DNA of 64,000 nucleotides from G963663495 sp963663495 (GTDB lineage: Bacteria; Bacteroidota; Rhodothermia; Rhodothermales; Bin80), in assembly GCA_963663495.1 (NCBI GenBank), contig OY760427.1, positions 4,154,001-4,218,000 on the forward strand, read 5' to 3'. Position 1 is the first letter of the stretch. Every line of letters starts with the position of its first letter. A program made the translations under genes and the position numbers. Below, in pieces: positions 37,866-47,332 of the stretch. The notes beneath the pieces were generated by a model. That model had not been told where the DNA came from, did no database searches, and was given only the letters and a program-made list of their open reading frames with translations.

Positions 37866-38999
37866 ATGTCCGGCAACAAGGAGCGCCTGCTAGAGCTAGC
37901 CCGCACGTTTCTACGACTCGGTGTAATCGGTTTTGGCGGACCTGCCGCCACTATCGCGATGATGGACGACGACATTGTACAGCGCCGACGATGGCTCAGC
38001 CGGGAGCATTTTCTTGATCTGGTCGGTGCCACCAACCTCATACCGGGTCCGAACTCTACCGAGATGGTCATGCATATTGGCTACGAAAGAGCCAAGTTCC
38101 CGGGTCTTGTTGTCGCGGGGGCATGCTTTATACTGCCTGCAGCCCTGATGACGGGCGTGCTGGGATGGCTATACCTTTCGTACGGCACCATCCCGGAGGT
38201 GGAGCCGTTTCTAGTGGGCATCAAGCCCGCGGTACTCGCTATCATTCTGTCCGCCCTCTGGCGGCTTGGCAGGACAGCAATGAAAAGCCTATCCCTATTC
38301 CTAGTTGGATTGATCGTTGCATCAGCGTTGGTCCTGGGAGCAAGCGAAGTACTGGCACTGGTGGGTGGTGGGATCCTGGGGCTGGTGTGGCTGCAGTGGC
38401 GCTCCCGTTCGCTGGAGGCAGGCCTTGCCATCACCGGCGCTGCTTACCTGATGCTCCAGGTGCAAGCCGCAAAGACGCTCTCGCTGTGGGCACTCGGCTT
38501 GTTCTTTCTCAAGGTGGGTGCAGTCCTGTACGGGAGCGGATATGTCCTCATAGCATTCCTGGAGGGTGATCTGGTACAGAACTACGGTTGGCTGACGGAG
38601 CAGCAACTTCTGGATGCCGTCGCCATAGGGCAATTCACACCTGGTCCGGTCCTGACGACGGCCACCTTTATCGGCGTACTGCTTCTCGGCCTTCCCGGTG
38701 GCACGGTCGCTACTCTGGCCATTTTTCTTCCGTCGTTTGTATTTGTTGCGATACTCAACCCGATTGTCCCGCGGCTCCGCCGTTCCCCCCTGACGGCGTC
38801 GTTTCTGGATGCCATTAATGTCAGCGCACTGGCCCTTATGGCCATCGTCACCGTACGCCTCGGGGCCGCGGTCCTTTTCGGGTGGGCTCCAGCACTGATC
38901 TTCGCCCTCGCGGTTCTAGCTGTATTCCGATTCCGTCTCAATGTCGCCATGGTGGTCCTCGGCGGCGGCGTAATGGGGTACCTGCTGCAGCTGCTCTAG
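37866..38999 (+). CDS. chrA: Chromate transporter family protein (ChrA)
   Basis: 377 residues, the long two-domain form of the CHR family. Each half has the motif FxxLGxxxFGGPxA or its equivalent: FLRLGVIGFGGPAATIAMM at residues 15-33 and LFFLKVGAVLYGSGYVLIAF near 220. NLIPGPNSTEM and IGQFTPGPVLTTATFIG are the paired proline motifs. About 10 to 12 membrane helices are predicted from hydrophobicity. ChrA proteins export chromate from the cytoplasm; other anions are possible. Intact; no chromate regulator is adjacent. Confidence 0.93.
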   Translation: MSGNKERLLELARTFLRLGVIGFGGPAATIAMMDDDIVQRRRWLSREHFLDLVGATNLIPGPNSTEMVMHIGYERAKFPGLVVAGACFILPAALMTGVLGWLYLSYGTIPEVEPFLVGIKPAVLAIILSALWRLGRTAMKSLSLFLVGLIVASALVLGASEVLALVGGGILGLVWLQWRSRSLEAGLAITGAAYLMLQVQAAKTLSLWALGLFFLKVGAVLYGSGYVLIAFLEGDLVQNYGWLTEQQLLDAVAIGQFTPGPVLTTATFIGVLLLGLPGGTVATLAIFLPSFVFVAILNPIVPRLRRSPLTASFLDAINVSALALMAIVTVRLGAAVLFGWAPALIFALAVLAVFRFRLNVAMVVLGGGVMGYLLQLL

Positions 39000-39008
39000 C
39001 CGACCCTG

Positions 39009-39959
39009 CTATTGGGAGCCCCGCAGCTGCCGTGTCAGGGCCGGCACGACCTCGAACAGGTCTCCGACTATGCCGTAGTCAGCTACGCGGAATATCGGGG
39101 CCGCAGGATCCCTGTTGATGGCTACGATCCATTTGGAGCTTGCGATTCCTGCCACATGTTGTACCGCCCCCGAAATTCCGCACGCGATATAAAGGTCCGG
39201 CGATATCGTACGCCCGGTCTGACCTACATGCTCGGAGCGCGGCCGCCAGCCGGCGTCGCTGACAGGCCGTGAGCAGGCTAAGGTGGCCCGCGGACCCAGC
39301 GCATCCACCAGTTCCTTCAGAATCCCCCAGTGCTCGGGGCCCTGCATCCCCCTCCCACCGCTGACCACAATCCCGGCCTCGGACACATCCAGGTCCAGAT
39401 CCTTGCTCATCGCCTCTGACCGAACCTGCAGCATCGGAGCAGGAAGCGCAGCATCCATCGTTTCCACCACCGCGGCTCGCGACCCTGCGAGCGGGGCAAA
39501 CGACCGCGGGCGGACTGTCGCCACCCACGGATCCGTAAGCATCTGCATTTCTACATTCACTTTGCCCCCGTAGGGTGCACGGGTAAGCAAGATGGTGTCC
39601 TCAGAAATCCTGCACCCGGTGCAGTCCTGTGCCAGAGCAACGCCTAGCATCGCCGCCAGGCGCGCCGCCACATCCTTGCCGGTAGCCGTGGCTGCCAGGA
39701 GGATGATTCCAGTCCCAAACACTTCCGCCGCGTGTGCCGCCGCAGCAGCGCACGTGTCCGGATCACGTCCCGCCGGCCGCGGGACATGCAACACGCGAGG
39801 CGAACCCACTACTGCATCCTCTACGGAACCGATCACCACCGCGGCCCACTCCCCGCCCGTCGCAGACGCCAACTCCTGTGCCAGGGTAAACACTTCTCGG
39901 CTTGTAGAGCGCACCCCTCCTTCACCGTGCTCAGCGACGACTATAATGTTACCTGCCAT
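39009..39959 (-). CDS. etfA: Electron transfer flavoprotein alpha subunit
   Basis: 316 residues. The N-terminal ETF domain (IIVVAEHGEGGVRSTSRE) is followed by the C-terminal FAD-binding domain with GLxVSGGRG-like GIVVSGGRGMQGPEHW, VGQTGRTISPDLYIACGISG and VAINRDPAAPIFRVADYGIV. With EtfB it accepts electrons from acyl-CoA and similar dehydrogenases in the cytoplasm and passes them to the quinone pool. It starts 3 nt after the etfB stop, so the two are translationally coupled. Confidence 0.96.
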   Translation of the reverse strand: MAGNIIVVAEHGEGGVRSTSREVFTLAQELASATGGEWAAVVIGSVEDAVVGSPRVLHVPRPAGRDPDTCAAAAAHAAEVFGTGIILLAATATGKDVAARLAAMLGVALAQDCTGCRISEDTILLTRAPYGGKVNVEMQMLTDPWVATVRPRSFAPLAGSRAAVVETMDAALPAPMLQVRSEAMSKDLDLDVSEAGIVVSGGRGMQGPEHWGILKELVDALGPRATLACSRPVSDAGWRPRSEHVGQTGRTISPDLYIACGISGAVQHVAGIASSKWIVAINRDPAAPIFRVADYGIVGDLFEVVPALTRQLRGSQ

Positions 39960-39962
39960 CTC

Positions 39963-40712
39963 TCAGATTACCTTAGCCACTGCGCGAAGAAAGCGGACCG
40001 CATCCGCTGCCGTATTCGCCCCGTACTGTACCATATGCCCTTTCTCCCTGGAGTCTGGCAAGTAAGCGCGGCGCACGGCCATTCCGGTTCCCCCGAGGCG
40101 TGCCTCGACAACGTCAACCGGCTTCCTCTTGGCCTGCATGATACCGCGAAATGTCGGGTATCGGGGTTCCGCCAAGCGACGGTTTATCGCCAACACGGCT
40201 GGTATGGTACACTGGACATACTCCCTTGCCCCTTCCACCATGCGCTGAACATGGCAGTGATCCTCGTCAATTGTGGCAGCCTCCACTGCTCCTACACAGG
40301 GGATCCCCAGACGCCCCGCGATGCGCTGGGGTACCTGCGCACCCTGCGAATCAATCGCCACTTCACCGGCAAGGATCAGGCTCCAATGCCTCTTCGCGAG
40401 CTCCTCCGCCAAGGCCCGTGCGGTTACGGCAGGGTCAACGGGCATCGCGTCGCATTTCACATGCACTGCCGCATCAGCACCCATAGCCAGCGCTTCCCGC
40501 AAGGCCTTTTCCACCCGCGCGGGCCCCAGCGCCACGACCGTGACATGGGCTCCCGCGGAGTCCTTCAGTTGTAACGCCAACTCCACCGCCGCCTCGTCAT
40601 GCGGGTTTATGATCCAAGTTCCGTCAAACGGCGCGACGGAATACCCGTCGGCAGCCGGATGCACGGCCCCTTCCGTGTCCGGTGTCTGTTTAATACAAAC
40701 GGCTATTTCCAT
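39963..40712 (-). CDS. etfB: Electron transfer flavoprotein beta subunit
   Basis: 249 residues from the ATG at 40712 (MEIAVCIKQTPDTEG); the longer frame begins with a TTG at 40727. It has the ETF alpha/beta signature around VAIDSQGAQVPQRIAGRLG and the AMP-binding-side motif VALGPARVEKALREALAMGA. Partner of EtfA immediately downstream. The upstream DUF4249 gene ends 17 bp before, so the receptor, lipoprotein and ETF genes may share a transcript. Confidence 0.95.
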   Translation of the reverse strand: MEIAVCIKQTPDTEGAVHPAADGYSVAPFDGTWIINPHDEAAVELALQLKDSAGAHVTVVALGPARVEKALREALAMGADAAVHVKCDAMPVDPAVTARALAEELAKRHWSLILAGEVAIDSQGAQVPQRIAGRLGIPCVGAVEAATIDEDHCHVQRMVEGAREYVQCTIPAVLAINRRLAEPRYPTFRGIMQAKRKPVDVVEARLGGTGMAVRRAYLPDSREKGHMVQYGANTAADAVRFLRAVAKVI

Positions 40713-40729
40713 GGTGGACCCGTTCAAAC

Positions 40730-41584
40730 TTAGTATGCAACCAGGAAGGTATCAAATGGCACCCATGTCGCGCTCAGACGATAGCCGGCCCCAATAAATC
40801 CGAAGCCATTCTCCACATTACTGAGCGTTCCAGGTTGAACCAGGATATCCGGATCAAACTCACCGCCCGGCGGTGACCATTCTTCGTTGGCAACGATGAG
40901 GCGCAGGACAAGCTGCGTGAGGCGCAAGCTCACAGTTTCATTCTGGCCCATCTGCAGTTGCACCTGTACCTCCCTAAGGTCCTCTGAGGGCATCACGTCA
41001 ATGTACCATCCCCCCTCCACACGGCGCTCCTTATTCTCATACGAGACCGTTGTATAGCCTACATCCACGCCGAAAGCAGTACGGTAACGATAGCGATAGG
41101 TTACTTCAATGCGGATCAGCCGCGGCACTTCCCCGGCAACAAGAGCACGCATCACACGCGGCGCTGCCGCAGCTCTGGGAGGCATTACCAGGCGCGCCAG
41201 GCTTGGCACCTGTACGGTTGCCATGGACCGAGCGCCATCGCTCCGCGTTGCAACTACCCGATAGGTGGCTCCGTGCTCAGCCGTGAAGGCAGACCAGTAT
41301 AGGTGGGAGTATAGCCCCCCTGTATCCACCGATACGGAATCTGTCCACGCGTGCTCGGTCCCCGCCTCCAGCACCTGCGATGTCAAAAGCGCATCAATCG
41401 GTTCGTCGGTTGAGCGTTGAAGCCGGTCTTCAATCGGAAATACCCGCACCCACTGCGTATCCGCCTGCGGCGTCAGTGATCCGTACAATGAGAACGGCTC
41501 GTCCGTTCCGGTGACCGGTACCACCCCCACCTCGCAGCCCGCCAATACAACCGCGGCCAGTACAGGCCAAACACATTCCCGCAT
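40730..41584 (-). CDS. DUF4249-type lipoprotein
   Basis: 284 residues. The lipoprotein signal is VLAAVVLAGCEVG, with the acylated Cys at residue 17. A beta-rich domain follows (DEPFSLYGSLTPQADTQWVR, TYRVVATRSDGARS), as in DUF4249 proteins that sit beside TonB-dependent receptors in Bacteroidota. It probably works at the cell surface with the receptor, but the ligand is unknown. Its ATG overlaps the receptor stop by one base (TGATG), so the pair is coupled. Confidence 0.82.
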   Translation of the reverse strand: MRECVWPVLAAVVLAGCEVGVVPVTGTDEPFSLYGSLTPQADTQWVRVFPIEDRLQRSTDEPIDALLTSQVLEAGTEHAWTDSVSVDTGGLYSHLYWSAFTAEHGATYRVVATRSDGARSMATVQVPSLARLVMPPRAAAAPRVMRALVAGEVPRLIRIEVTYRYRYRTAFGVDVGYTTVSYENKERRVEGGWYIDVMPSEDLREVQVQLQMGQNETVSLRLTQLVLRLIVANEEWSPPGGEFDPDILVQPGTLSNVENGFGFIGAGYRLSATWVPFDTFLVAY

Positions 41585-43866
41585 CAGTATGTGACCTTGA
41601 TGCCCATGGATGGTATAAATGGCAACTGATCCGTCCGCTGCAATGTAAAGACATCCAGATAGAACAGGTTGCGCCGATCGTACGTGTTGATGGCGCTCAG
41701 TTGCATGGCGATGTTCGCCTCCCCTGCCGAGAAGGCGCGAGCCACGGCAATGTCCATCCTGTGATAGGTCGGCAGACGCGCCTCAAAGGGACGCTCATAT
41801 ATGACTCTGCGGGAGCCGGCCTTTTCCGCCAGCCCCTCAACATCGTCCACCACCAGGAAGCCGTCAAACCCTACGGCCCGGCTGAAGGGTAACCCGGATC
41901 CGAAGGAAAAGCGGGTGCTCACATCAAATCCCCGCACCGTAGCGGACGCAAGTGCGCCGATCTGGTGTCTCCGATCATGTGGAGGATTAAATGCCACAGA
42001 TTCCTCGCCATACCACAAGCCAAGGGTTTCCTGCATCGCCTCGTACCGCGTTGCCGCGTAGCCGTAGCTCACTTGGCACTGTAATGACCGGTGCTTCATC
42101 TCCAGTCGTACATCCACGCCCAATACGCGCCCTGCTGCAGGCTGGAGGCGCGTCGTGAAACGTGGATATGCTGTCCATTCGGCGATGTACAGATTACGCA
42201 GCCGCTTGTGGTACGCCTCGGCAGCAATTTGCAGCGCGTTACCAATCCAGATGCGATAACCAAACAGCCCGTGGAGGGCCTGCTGTGCAATCCCGGCCCG
42301 AACATCGTTCCTGTCGGATTGTCGTTTGGGCGCGCTAGTCCAGACTGTAAATACGCTGGCAGCATCCCGCCGGTCGTTGATGCCGAGCACCGCCTGGTAG
42401 TACAGGCCGCCCGCCGAGCTGATCTGGTGTCGCCCGAACTGCCAATCCAGACGCCATCTAGGTTCCAGGTATGGAGCAAAACGCATGTCAAAGAACTGAA
42501 CGCGCACACCGGTCCGAAGTCTTGTTCTTGGACCGAGCTTGAACTCGGGTTCTACATGTACGGAGACATGCTCCGCGTCCTGGGAGCTGACATCCGTATT
42601 TTGAAACTGCCCCCCGAGGACGCTACCCGATGAGACAACCCGCAGTGCCATGCCAGTCTCTACATCGGCGCGCCTGCCGTAGAAAGTCGCCTGCCACGCG
42701 AAGTGCCAGTTCTCTATGTGGGTTTCGCGGGAAGGTTTATCTCGCGACCCGAGCTCCGACTCCAAGCGGGAGTGCGAAACACGGACATCCGCTGACAAGG
42801 GGTACCGCCGTGGCAGTACCAGATAGCGTAGCCCTGCAGAAAGATTGCTCCACCGGACCTCGTCCGGGTTTGGTCCTTCGTGGAGTGTGCCTTGGTCGTA
42901 GGTCCGCATAGCTATCAGAGAAGCACGACTGGAGTTTGACACATTGCCAGACATCTTCAGGAATGCATCCCCAAAACGTAGTGGCAGTTCGCGTCCGATG
43001 ATACGTGAGGCTCCCCCGTCAACCATAGATTGACGCGCCGAGGCAAGCACCGACAGGCGGTCGCGGACTACCGGGCCTTCCAACGTTAGGCTGCTGATAA
43101 ACGGCGATACTGTTGCTGTGCCTGCCAGGCCCTTCATGCTGCCTGTTCGTGCCGACACATCAATAACAGAGGACATCCGCTCACCAAAACCGGCTCCAAA
43201 CCCACCGGCGTAGACATCGCTGCCGCTGATGATGTCGGACGGGAACGCCGAATAGAACCCAAGGATATGCATGGGTTGATACACCATCACACCATCAACC
43301 TGTACGAGATTTTGCGTCGGCTCACCGCCCCGTATAAAAACCTGCCCCCCCTGGTCCGCCAAGGCCACCACCCCGGGCATGGCACTGAGATATCCCGCAA
43401 GGTCACCGGTAAGATCAGGCATCGGGATGCGCGCGATATCGCGTGGCCGGACGGCGACGAATCCTACAGAGCTCTGCGCCCCTTCGGACTCTATTACTAC
43501 TTCCTCCAGCGCCACGCCTGCAGTTAGCTCAATATTGAGGATCTCGCTCCTCCCCGATTCCAGGTATATGGAGTCGGAAAAAACCTCAAATCCTACACGC
43601 CGCGCGGTAACAGTATACAGTCCCATACGAAGATCTGGTACGAGATAGGAGCCATCAAGGTCGGTGACGGAGCCAACCACGGAGCCATCTGCCGTACGCA
43701 GGATAACGTGTACAAGCTCCAAGGGGGTGCCATCACCTGCATCAGTCACAAATCCCCGGAGCGATTGTCCTGCTGATGTCCCGCACCAAAGCATAGCCGC
43801 GAGAAGGATTGCCCCTTTCGTGGTGGGCAGGGCAAAGCTGCTTCGGCCAATTGAATTACACGTCAT
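41584..43866 (-). CDS. TonB-dependent outer-membrane receptor with carboxypeptidase-regulatory domain
   Basis: 760 residues. Signal peptide at residues 15-34 (KGAILLAAMLWCGTSAGQ), then a carboxypeptidase-regulatory-like domain (about 36-115: LRGFVTDAGDGTPLELVHVI, VGSVTDLDGSYLVPDLRMG). The plug follows (about 130-235: VRPRDIARIPMPDLTGDLAG, GGQVFIRGGEPTQNLVQVDG), then a beta-barrel with conserved GGFGAGFGERMSSVIDV. It ends in aromatic GIKVTY, as outer-membrane proteins do. It imports a substrate through the outer membrane using TonB energy. It is shorter than SusC proteins and has no SusD partner. First gene of a minus-strand run. Confidence 0.93.
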   Translation of the reverse strand: MTCNSIGRSSFALPTTKGAILLAAMLWCGTSAGQSLRGFVTDAGDGTPLELVHVILRTADGSVVGSVTDLDGSYLVPDLRMGLYTVTARRVGFEVFSDSIYLESGRSEILNIELTAGVALEEVVIESEGAQSSVGFVAVRPRDIARIPMPDLTGDLAGYLSAMPGVVALADQGGQVFIRGGEPTQNLVQVDGVMVYQPMHILGFYSAFPSDIISGSDVYAGGFGAGFGERMSSVIDVSARTGSMKGLAGTATVSPFISSLTLEGPVVRDRLSVLASARQSMVDGGASRIIGRELPLRFGDAFLKMSGNVSNSSRASLIAMRTYDQGTLHEGPNPDEVRWSNLSAGLRYLVLPRRYPLSADVRVSHSRLESELGSRDKPSRETHIENWHFAWQATFYGRRADVETGMALRVVSSGSVLGGQFQNTDVSSQDAEHVSVHVEPEFKLGPRTRLRTGVRVQFFDMRFAPYLEPRWRLDWQFGRHQISSAGGLYYQAVLGINDRRDAASVFTVWTSAPKRQSDRNDVRAGIAQQALHGLFGYRIWIGNALQIAAEAYHKRLRNLYIAEWTAYPRFTTRLQPAAGRVLGVDVRLEMKHRSLQCQVSYGYAATRYEAMQETLGLWYGEESVAFNPPHDRRHQIGALASATVRGFDVSTRFSFGSGLPFSRAVGFDGFLVVDDVEGLAEKAGSRRVIYERPFEARLPTYHRMDIAVARAFSAGEANIAMQLSAINTYDRRNLFYLDVFTLQRTDQLPFIPSMGIKVTY

Positions 43867-43951
43867 GCTTCCAAGGTATACATAATGTTTTTACCCGTAG
43901 AATTTGCCCAGCGTTTCTTACATTCCTCCTTCGTTTAACCGGACTGGCATC

Positions 43952-44965
43952 ATGGGTAGGACCAAGGGATGGGGAATCATAGGGGCTGCCACCATTGCGA
44001 GGCAGTACATGATTCGTGCGATCAACGCGCAGCCGGACAGCCGCGTTACATCCGTCATGAGTCGCTCACCGGAGCGCGCACGTAGTTTCGCTGACGAGAA
44101 TGGCATCCCGAATGCATATCATCGTGTGGAGGATATCCTTTCCGATCCGAGCGTGGATATCGTATACATCTGTACGACCAACGACCGCCACCGGGATGAA
44201 ACACTGGCAGCCTCGCGGGCCGGTAAGCATGTTCTCTGTGAAAAACCGCTGGCCCTCAACCTCGCTGATGCGCACTCGATGGCAAATACCTGCACGCAAG
44301 AAGGCGTAGTCATGGGTACCAACCATCACCTCCGCAACGCGGGTACCCACCGGGCTATGCGGCGGCTGGTTCTTAATGGGGCCGTTGGCAAGGTGCTCGG
44401 CGTTCGGGTATTCCACGCAGTATCGCTGCCTGCAAACCTGCATACGTGGCGCCTTCATGATCCGAGCGCAGGCGCCGGTGTCATTCTTGACGTGACCGTT
44501 CACGATTCGGATACATTGCGTTACCTCTTGGGAGACGAGGTGCAGGAAGTAACAGCCTTCAGTACGAGCCAAGGGCTGGCCTCCACGGGCGTGGAGGCTG
44601 CTGTTATGGGTGTCATGCGGTTCAGGAGCGGCGTTCTGGCTCAGTTTCACGATGCTTTTACGGTAGCCCATGCAGGTACCGGGCTGCAGATTCACGGGAC
44701 GGAAGGATCCCTGATCGCTGAGGATGTAATGACGCAGCAGCCGGTGGGGCGCGTCTACCTTCGGCGCCACAACGAGGTAGGATCCGTTCACACAGGCGAA
44801 CACGAAGACCTTTACACCCGGGCTGTCCGGCACTTTAATCGTGCAGTTGATGGCAAAGGTATACCGGCTGCCACCGCCGATGATGGTATTCGCTCCCTCG
44901 CAGTGGCACTCGCCGTTCTCGAATCTACGAAGACCCGCTGTTCTGTCCAGGTACAGTACGCGTAA
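43952..44965 (+). CDS. Gfo/Idh/MocA family oxidoreductase
   Basis: 337 residues from the ATG at 43952 (MGRTKGWGIIGAATIARQ); a TTG further up would add 16 residues without homology. The N-terminal Rossmann fold has WGIIGAATIA and VDIVYICTTNDRH, then the CEKPLALNLADA signature with the conserved Lys. The C-terminal domain holds GAGVILDVTVHDSDTLRYLL. Such enzymes oxidise or reduce sugars, inositols or related alcohols with NAD(P); the substrate is not evident. It heads a plus-strand run with a CoA-transferase 20 bp downstream. Confidence 0.94.
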   Translation: MGRTKGWGIIGAATIARQYMIRAINAQPDSRVTSVMSRSPERARSFADENGIPNAYHRVEDILSDPSVDIVYICTTNDRHRDETLAASRAGKHVLCEKPLALNLADAHSMANTCTQEGVVMGTNHHLRNAGTHRAMRRLVLNGAVGKVLGVRVFHAVSLPANLHTWRLHDPSAGAGVILDVTVHDSDTLRYLLGDEVQEVTAFSTSQGLASTGVEAAVMGVMRFRSGVLAQFHDAFTVAHAGTGLQIHGTEGSLIAEDVMTQQPVGRVYLRRHNEVGSVHTGEHEDLYTRAVRHFNRAVDGKGIPAATADDGIRSLAVALAVLESTKTRCSVQVQYA

Positions 44966-44985
44966 GGCATTTCTCCAGACGCTCC

Positions 44986-46566
44986 GTGAACCGTCGCAGC
45001 AAAGTAATAGAACTTGAAGAAGCAGCGGCCCTGATTCCTGACAGTGCAGTGGTTACGATCAGTGCTTCCAGTGGACTGGGTTGCCCGGACGCGCTACTGA
45101 GGGCCGTTGGAAAGCGGTTTGCGGCCTGCGGCCACCCACGGGGTATCACCTCCATCCACCCGATCGCTGCCGGCGATATGTACGGCATTGACGGGATAGA
45201 CCACCTGGCGCGGCAGGGACTGCTGCGGCGCGTGATAGCCGGATCGCTTCCTAGCGGACCGTCACGGCTGCCATCCCCACGCATATGGAAGATGATCCAC
45301 GACAATGAGGTGGAGGCCTACAATCTGCCGAGTGGCATCCTTTACCACATGCACCGCGAGTCCGCCGCCGGACGTCCTGGCATCCTGACGAAGGTAGGCA
45401 TGGACACGTTTGTAGACCCTGCGCTTCAAGGTGGTCGTATGAATGAATGCTCTCTTGAGGCGCTGGTAACGCGCGTACAATTCGACGGCGACGAGTGGCT
45501 GTTCTTTCGATCTATCCCGGTGGATGTGGCCCTCATCCGTGGTACAACGGCAGATGAACATGGCAACATTTCAACAGAGCATGAAGGAGGGTACCTCGGT
45601 ATCTATGATCAGGCCTTGGCCGCGCGGTGCAACAACGGCCTTGTGGTGGCTCAGGTCAAGCGAATCGCACAGGCTGGAACGATACCCCCGCAGAATGTGC
45701 GCGTCCCGGGCGTGGTTGTCGACCATGTTGTAGTGGCGCCGGACCAGATGCAAACCACAGAAACGCTTTACGAACCAGCCATTAGTGGGGAAATTCGCCC
45801 GCCATTGGGCCGTTTCAACCCGCCACCATGGAGTCCTGCCAAGTGCATAGCGCGGCGGGCCGCAATGGAGCTGCGCCGCGGCGAAGCGGTCAACCTTGGA
45901 TTTGGAATTTCGGCGCTTGTACCCCAAGTCCTAATTGAAGAAGGTCAACTTGGTGGTGTCACATGGGTAATCGAACAAGGTGCTGTCGGCGGTATCCCGC
46001 TGATGGACTTCCAGTTTGGATGCGCAGCAGGCACGGACGCGATTGTATCGTCGCCGGACCAGTTCACCTACTTTCAGGGCGGCGGATTTGACAGCAGCCT
46101 CCTTTCCTTTCTGGAAATTGATATCGAAGGCAATGTCAATGTGTCCAGGCTATCTGCGTTACCCCACGTTACTGCAGGCGTTGGGGGATTTATGGACATC
46201 ACGGCAGGTGCCAAGCGTATCGTCTTCATCGGCCATTTTACTGCCGGAGGGTTACGCCTCCGCGTAGGCGATGGTCGGTTGTACATTGATAAGGAAGGTT
46301 CCGTTCAGAAGCTGGTAAAACAAGTGGAACATGTGACATTCAGTGGGCGGCGGGCAAGGCAACTGGGCCAAGATATAACGTACGTGACGGATCGCTGTGT
46401 TCTGCGCTTGGATGACCAAGGCCTCATCGTTACCGAAATAGCGCCGGGAGTTAATCTGCAGCGTAACATATTGGATCAAACCAGACTTCCGCTCCGCGTC
46501 AGCGAGACATTACGTGTTACCGACGTGAGCTTGTACCGCCCCGCCCCTTTTGGCCTGAAAATCTGA
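44986..46566 (+). CDS. Family I acyl-CoA:acetate/3-ketoacid CoA-transferase (YdiF/Pct-like)
   Basis: 526 residues from a GTG. It combines alpha- and beta-type CoA-transferase halves in one chain. The first has LGCPDALLRAVGKRF and RGTTADEHGNIS; the second has AVNLGFGISALVPQVL and the catalytic Glu in WVIEQGAVGGIPLMDFQFG (about residue 330). GGFDSSLLSFLEIDIEGNVN and GVGGFMDITAGAK follow. Predicted to transfer CoA between acetyl-, propionyl- or similar CoA and a free acid. It is followed by an enoyl-CoA hydratase 6 bp downstream, so it likely activates an acid for beta-oxidation. Confidence 0.93.
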   Translation: MNRRSKVIELEEAAALIPDSAVVTISASSGLGCPDALLRAVGKRFAACGHPRGITSIHPIAAGDMYGIDGIDHLARQGLLRRVIAGSLPSGPSRLPSPRIWKMIHDNEVEAYNLPSGILYHMHRESAAGRPGILTKVGMDTFVDPALQGGRMNECSLEALVTRVQFDGDEWLFFRSIPVDVALIRGTTADEHGNISTEHEGGYLGIYDQALAARCNNGLVVAQVKRIAQAGTIPPQNVRVPGVVVDHVVVAPDQMQTTETLYEPAISGEIRPPLGRFNPPPWSPAKCIARRAAMELRRGEAVNLGFGISALVPQVLIEEGQLGGVTWVIEQGAVGGIPLMDFQFGCAAGTDAIVSSPDQFTYFQGGGFDSSLLSFLEIDIEGNVNVSRLSALPHVTAGVGGFMDITAGAKRIVFIGHFTAGGLRLRVGDGRLYIDKEGSVQKLVKQVEHVTFSGRRARQLGQDITYVTDRCVLRLDDQGLIVTEIAPGVNLQRNILDQTRLPLRVSETLRVTDVSLYRPAPFGLKI

Positions 46567-46572
46567 TTTGTG

Positions 46573-47331
46573 ATGAGCACCGTAACGTTGGATCGGGAAG
46601 GCGCTGTGGCCGTGCTTACCCTGCGGCGGCCGGCCAAACTGAACGCCATTGATGTCGCAATGCTACACGCTCTGGGTGAGGCTGTACACACAGTTGAAGA
46701 ACACGCAGGTGTTCGGGTTGTGGTGCTGGAGGGTGCGGGACCCAAGGCGTTTTGCGTTGGCGCGGACATCAACGCCTGGTCCGCGGCCACTCCACTGGAA
46801 ATGTGGCGCTCCTGGACACACACGGGGCATCGCATCTTTGCGAGCCTGCAGCGGCTGCGCGTGCCGGTCATCGCTGCCGTCCATGGATATGTATTGGGCG
46901 GGGGCTTGGAACTTGCGCTAACTGCGGACTTGCGTATAGCAGCGGAAGGCACCGTACTCGGACTGCCGGAAGTTGCCATCGGTACAGTGCCCGGATGGGG
47001 AGGCACGCACAGGCTCCCCGACCTTATCGGCCGTGCACGCGCAAAAGAGATGATTCTTCTTGGAGAACGCATCAACGCTGCCAAAGCATTGGAATGGGGC
47101 CTTATCAATGCCGTTGTACCGGCGGCTCAGCTGCGCACTCGTGCCATGGACATGGCAAACAGAATTGCCACCTGCGCTCCTGTCGCCGTGCAGGTGGCAA
47201 AGGATATCCTGAACGGCAATGACTGGACCCCAGAAGCATTGGCAGGAGCCCTGACCGCCTACACCGACGACGGAAAGGAAGGTGTTGCCAGCTTCAAGGA
47301 CAAGCGCCCACCCAAGTTCACGGGTACCTGA
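46573..47331 (+). CDS. Enoyl-CoA hydratase/isomerase family protein
   Basis: 252 residues from the ATG at 46573 (MSTVTLDREGAVAVLTLRRP). Crotonase-fold blocks include AKLNAIDVAML, PKAFCVGADINAW (oxyanion loop), AVHGYVLGGGLELALTADLR and LPEVAIGTVPGWGGT. Within the last, the E of GLPEVAIG corresponds to one catalytic Glu and the GGGLELAL region carries the other candidate. It hydrates 2-enoyl-CoA to 3-hydroxyacyl-CoA in typical members. The stop is followed one base later by the GMC start. Confidence 0.94.
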   Translation: MSTVTLDREGAVAVLTLRRPAKLNAIDVAMLHALGEAVHTVEEHAGVRVVVLEGAGPKAFCVGADINAWSAATPLEMWRSWTHTGHRIFASLQRLRVPVIAAVHGYVLGGGLELALTADLRIAAEGTVLGLPEVAIGTVPGWGGTHRLPDLIGRARAKEMILLGERINAAKALEWGLINAVVPAAQLRTRAMDMANRIATCAPVAVQVAKDILNGNDWTPEALAGALTAYTDDGKEGVASFKDKRPPKFTGT

Positions 47332-47332
47332 T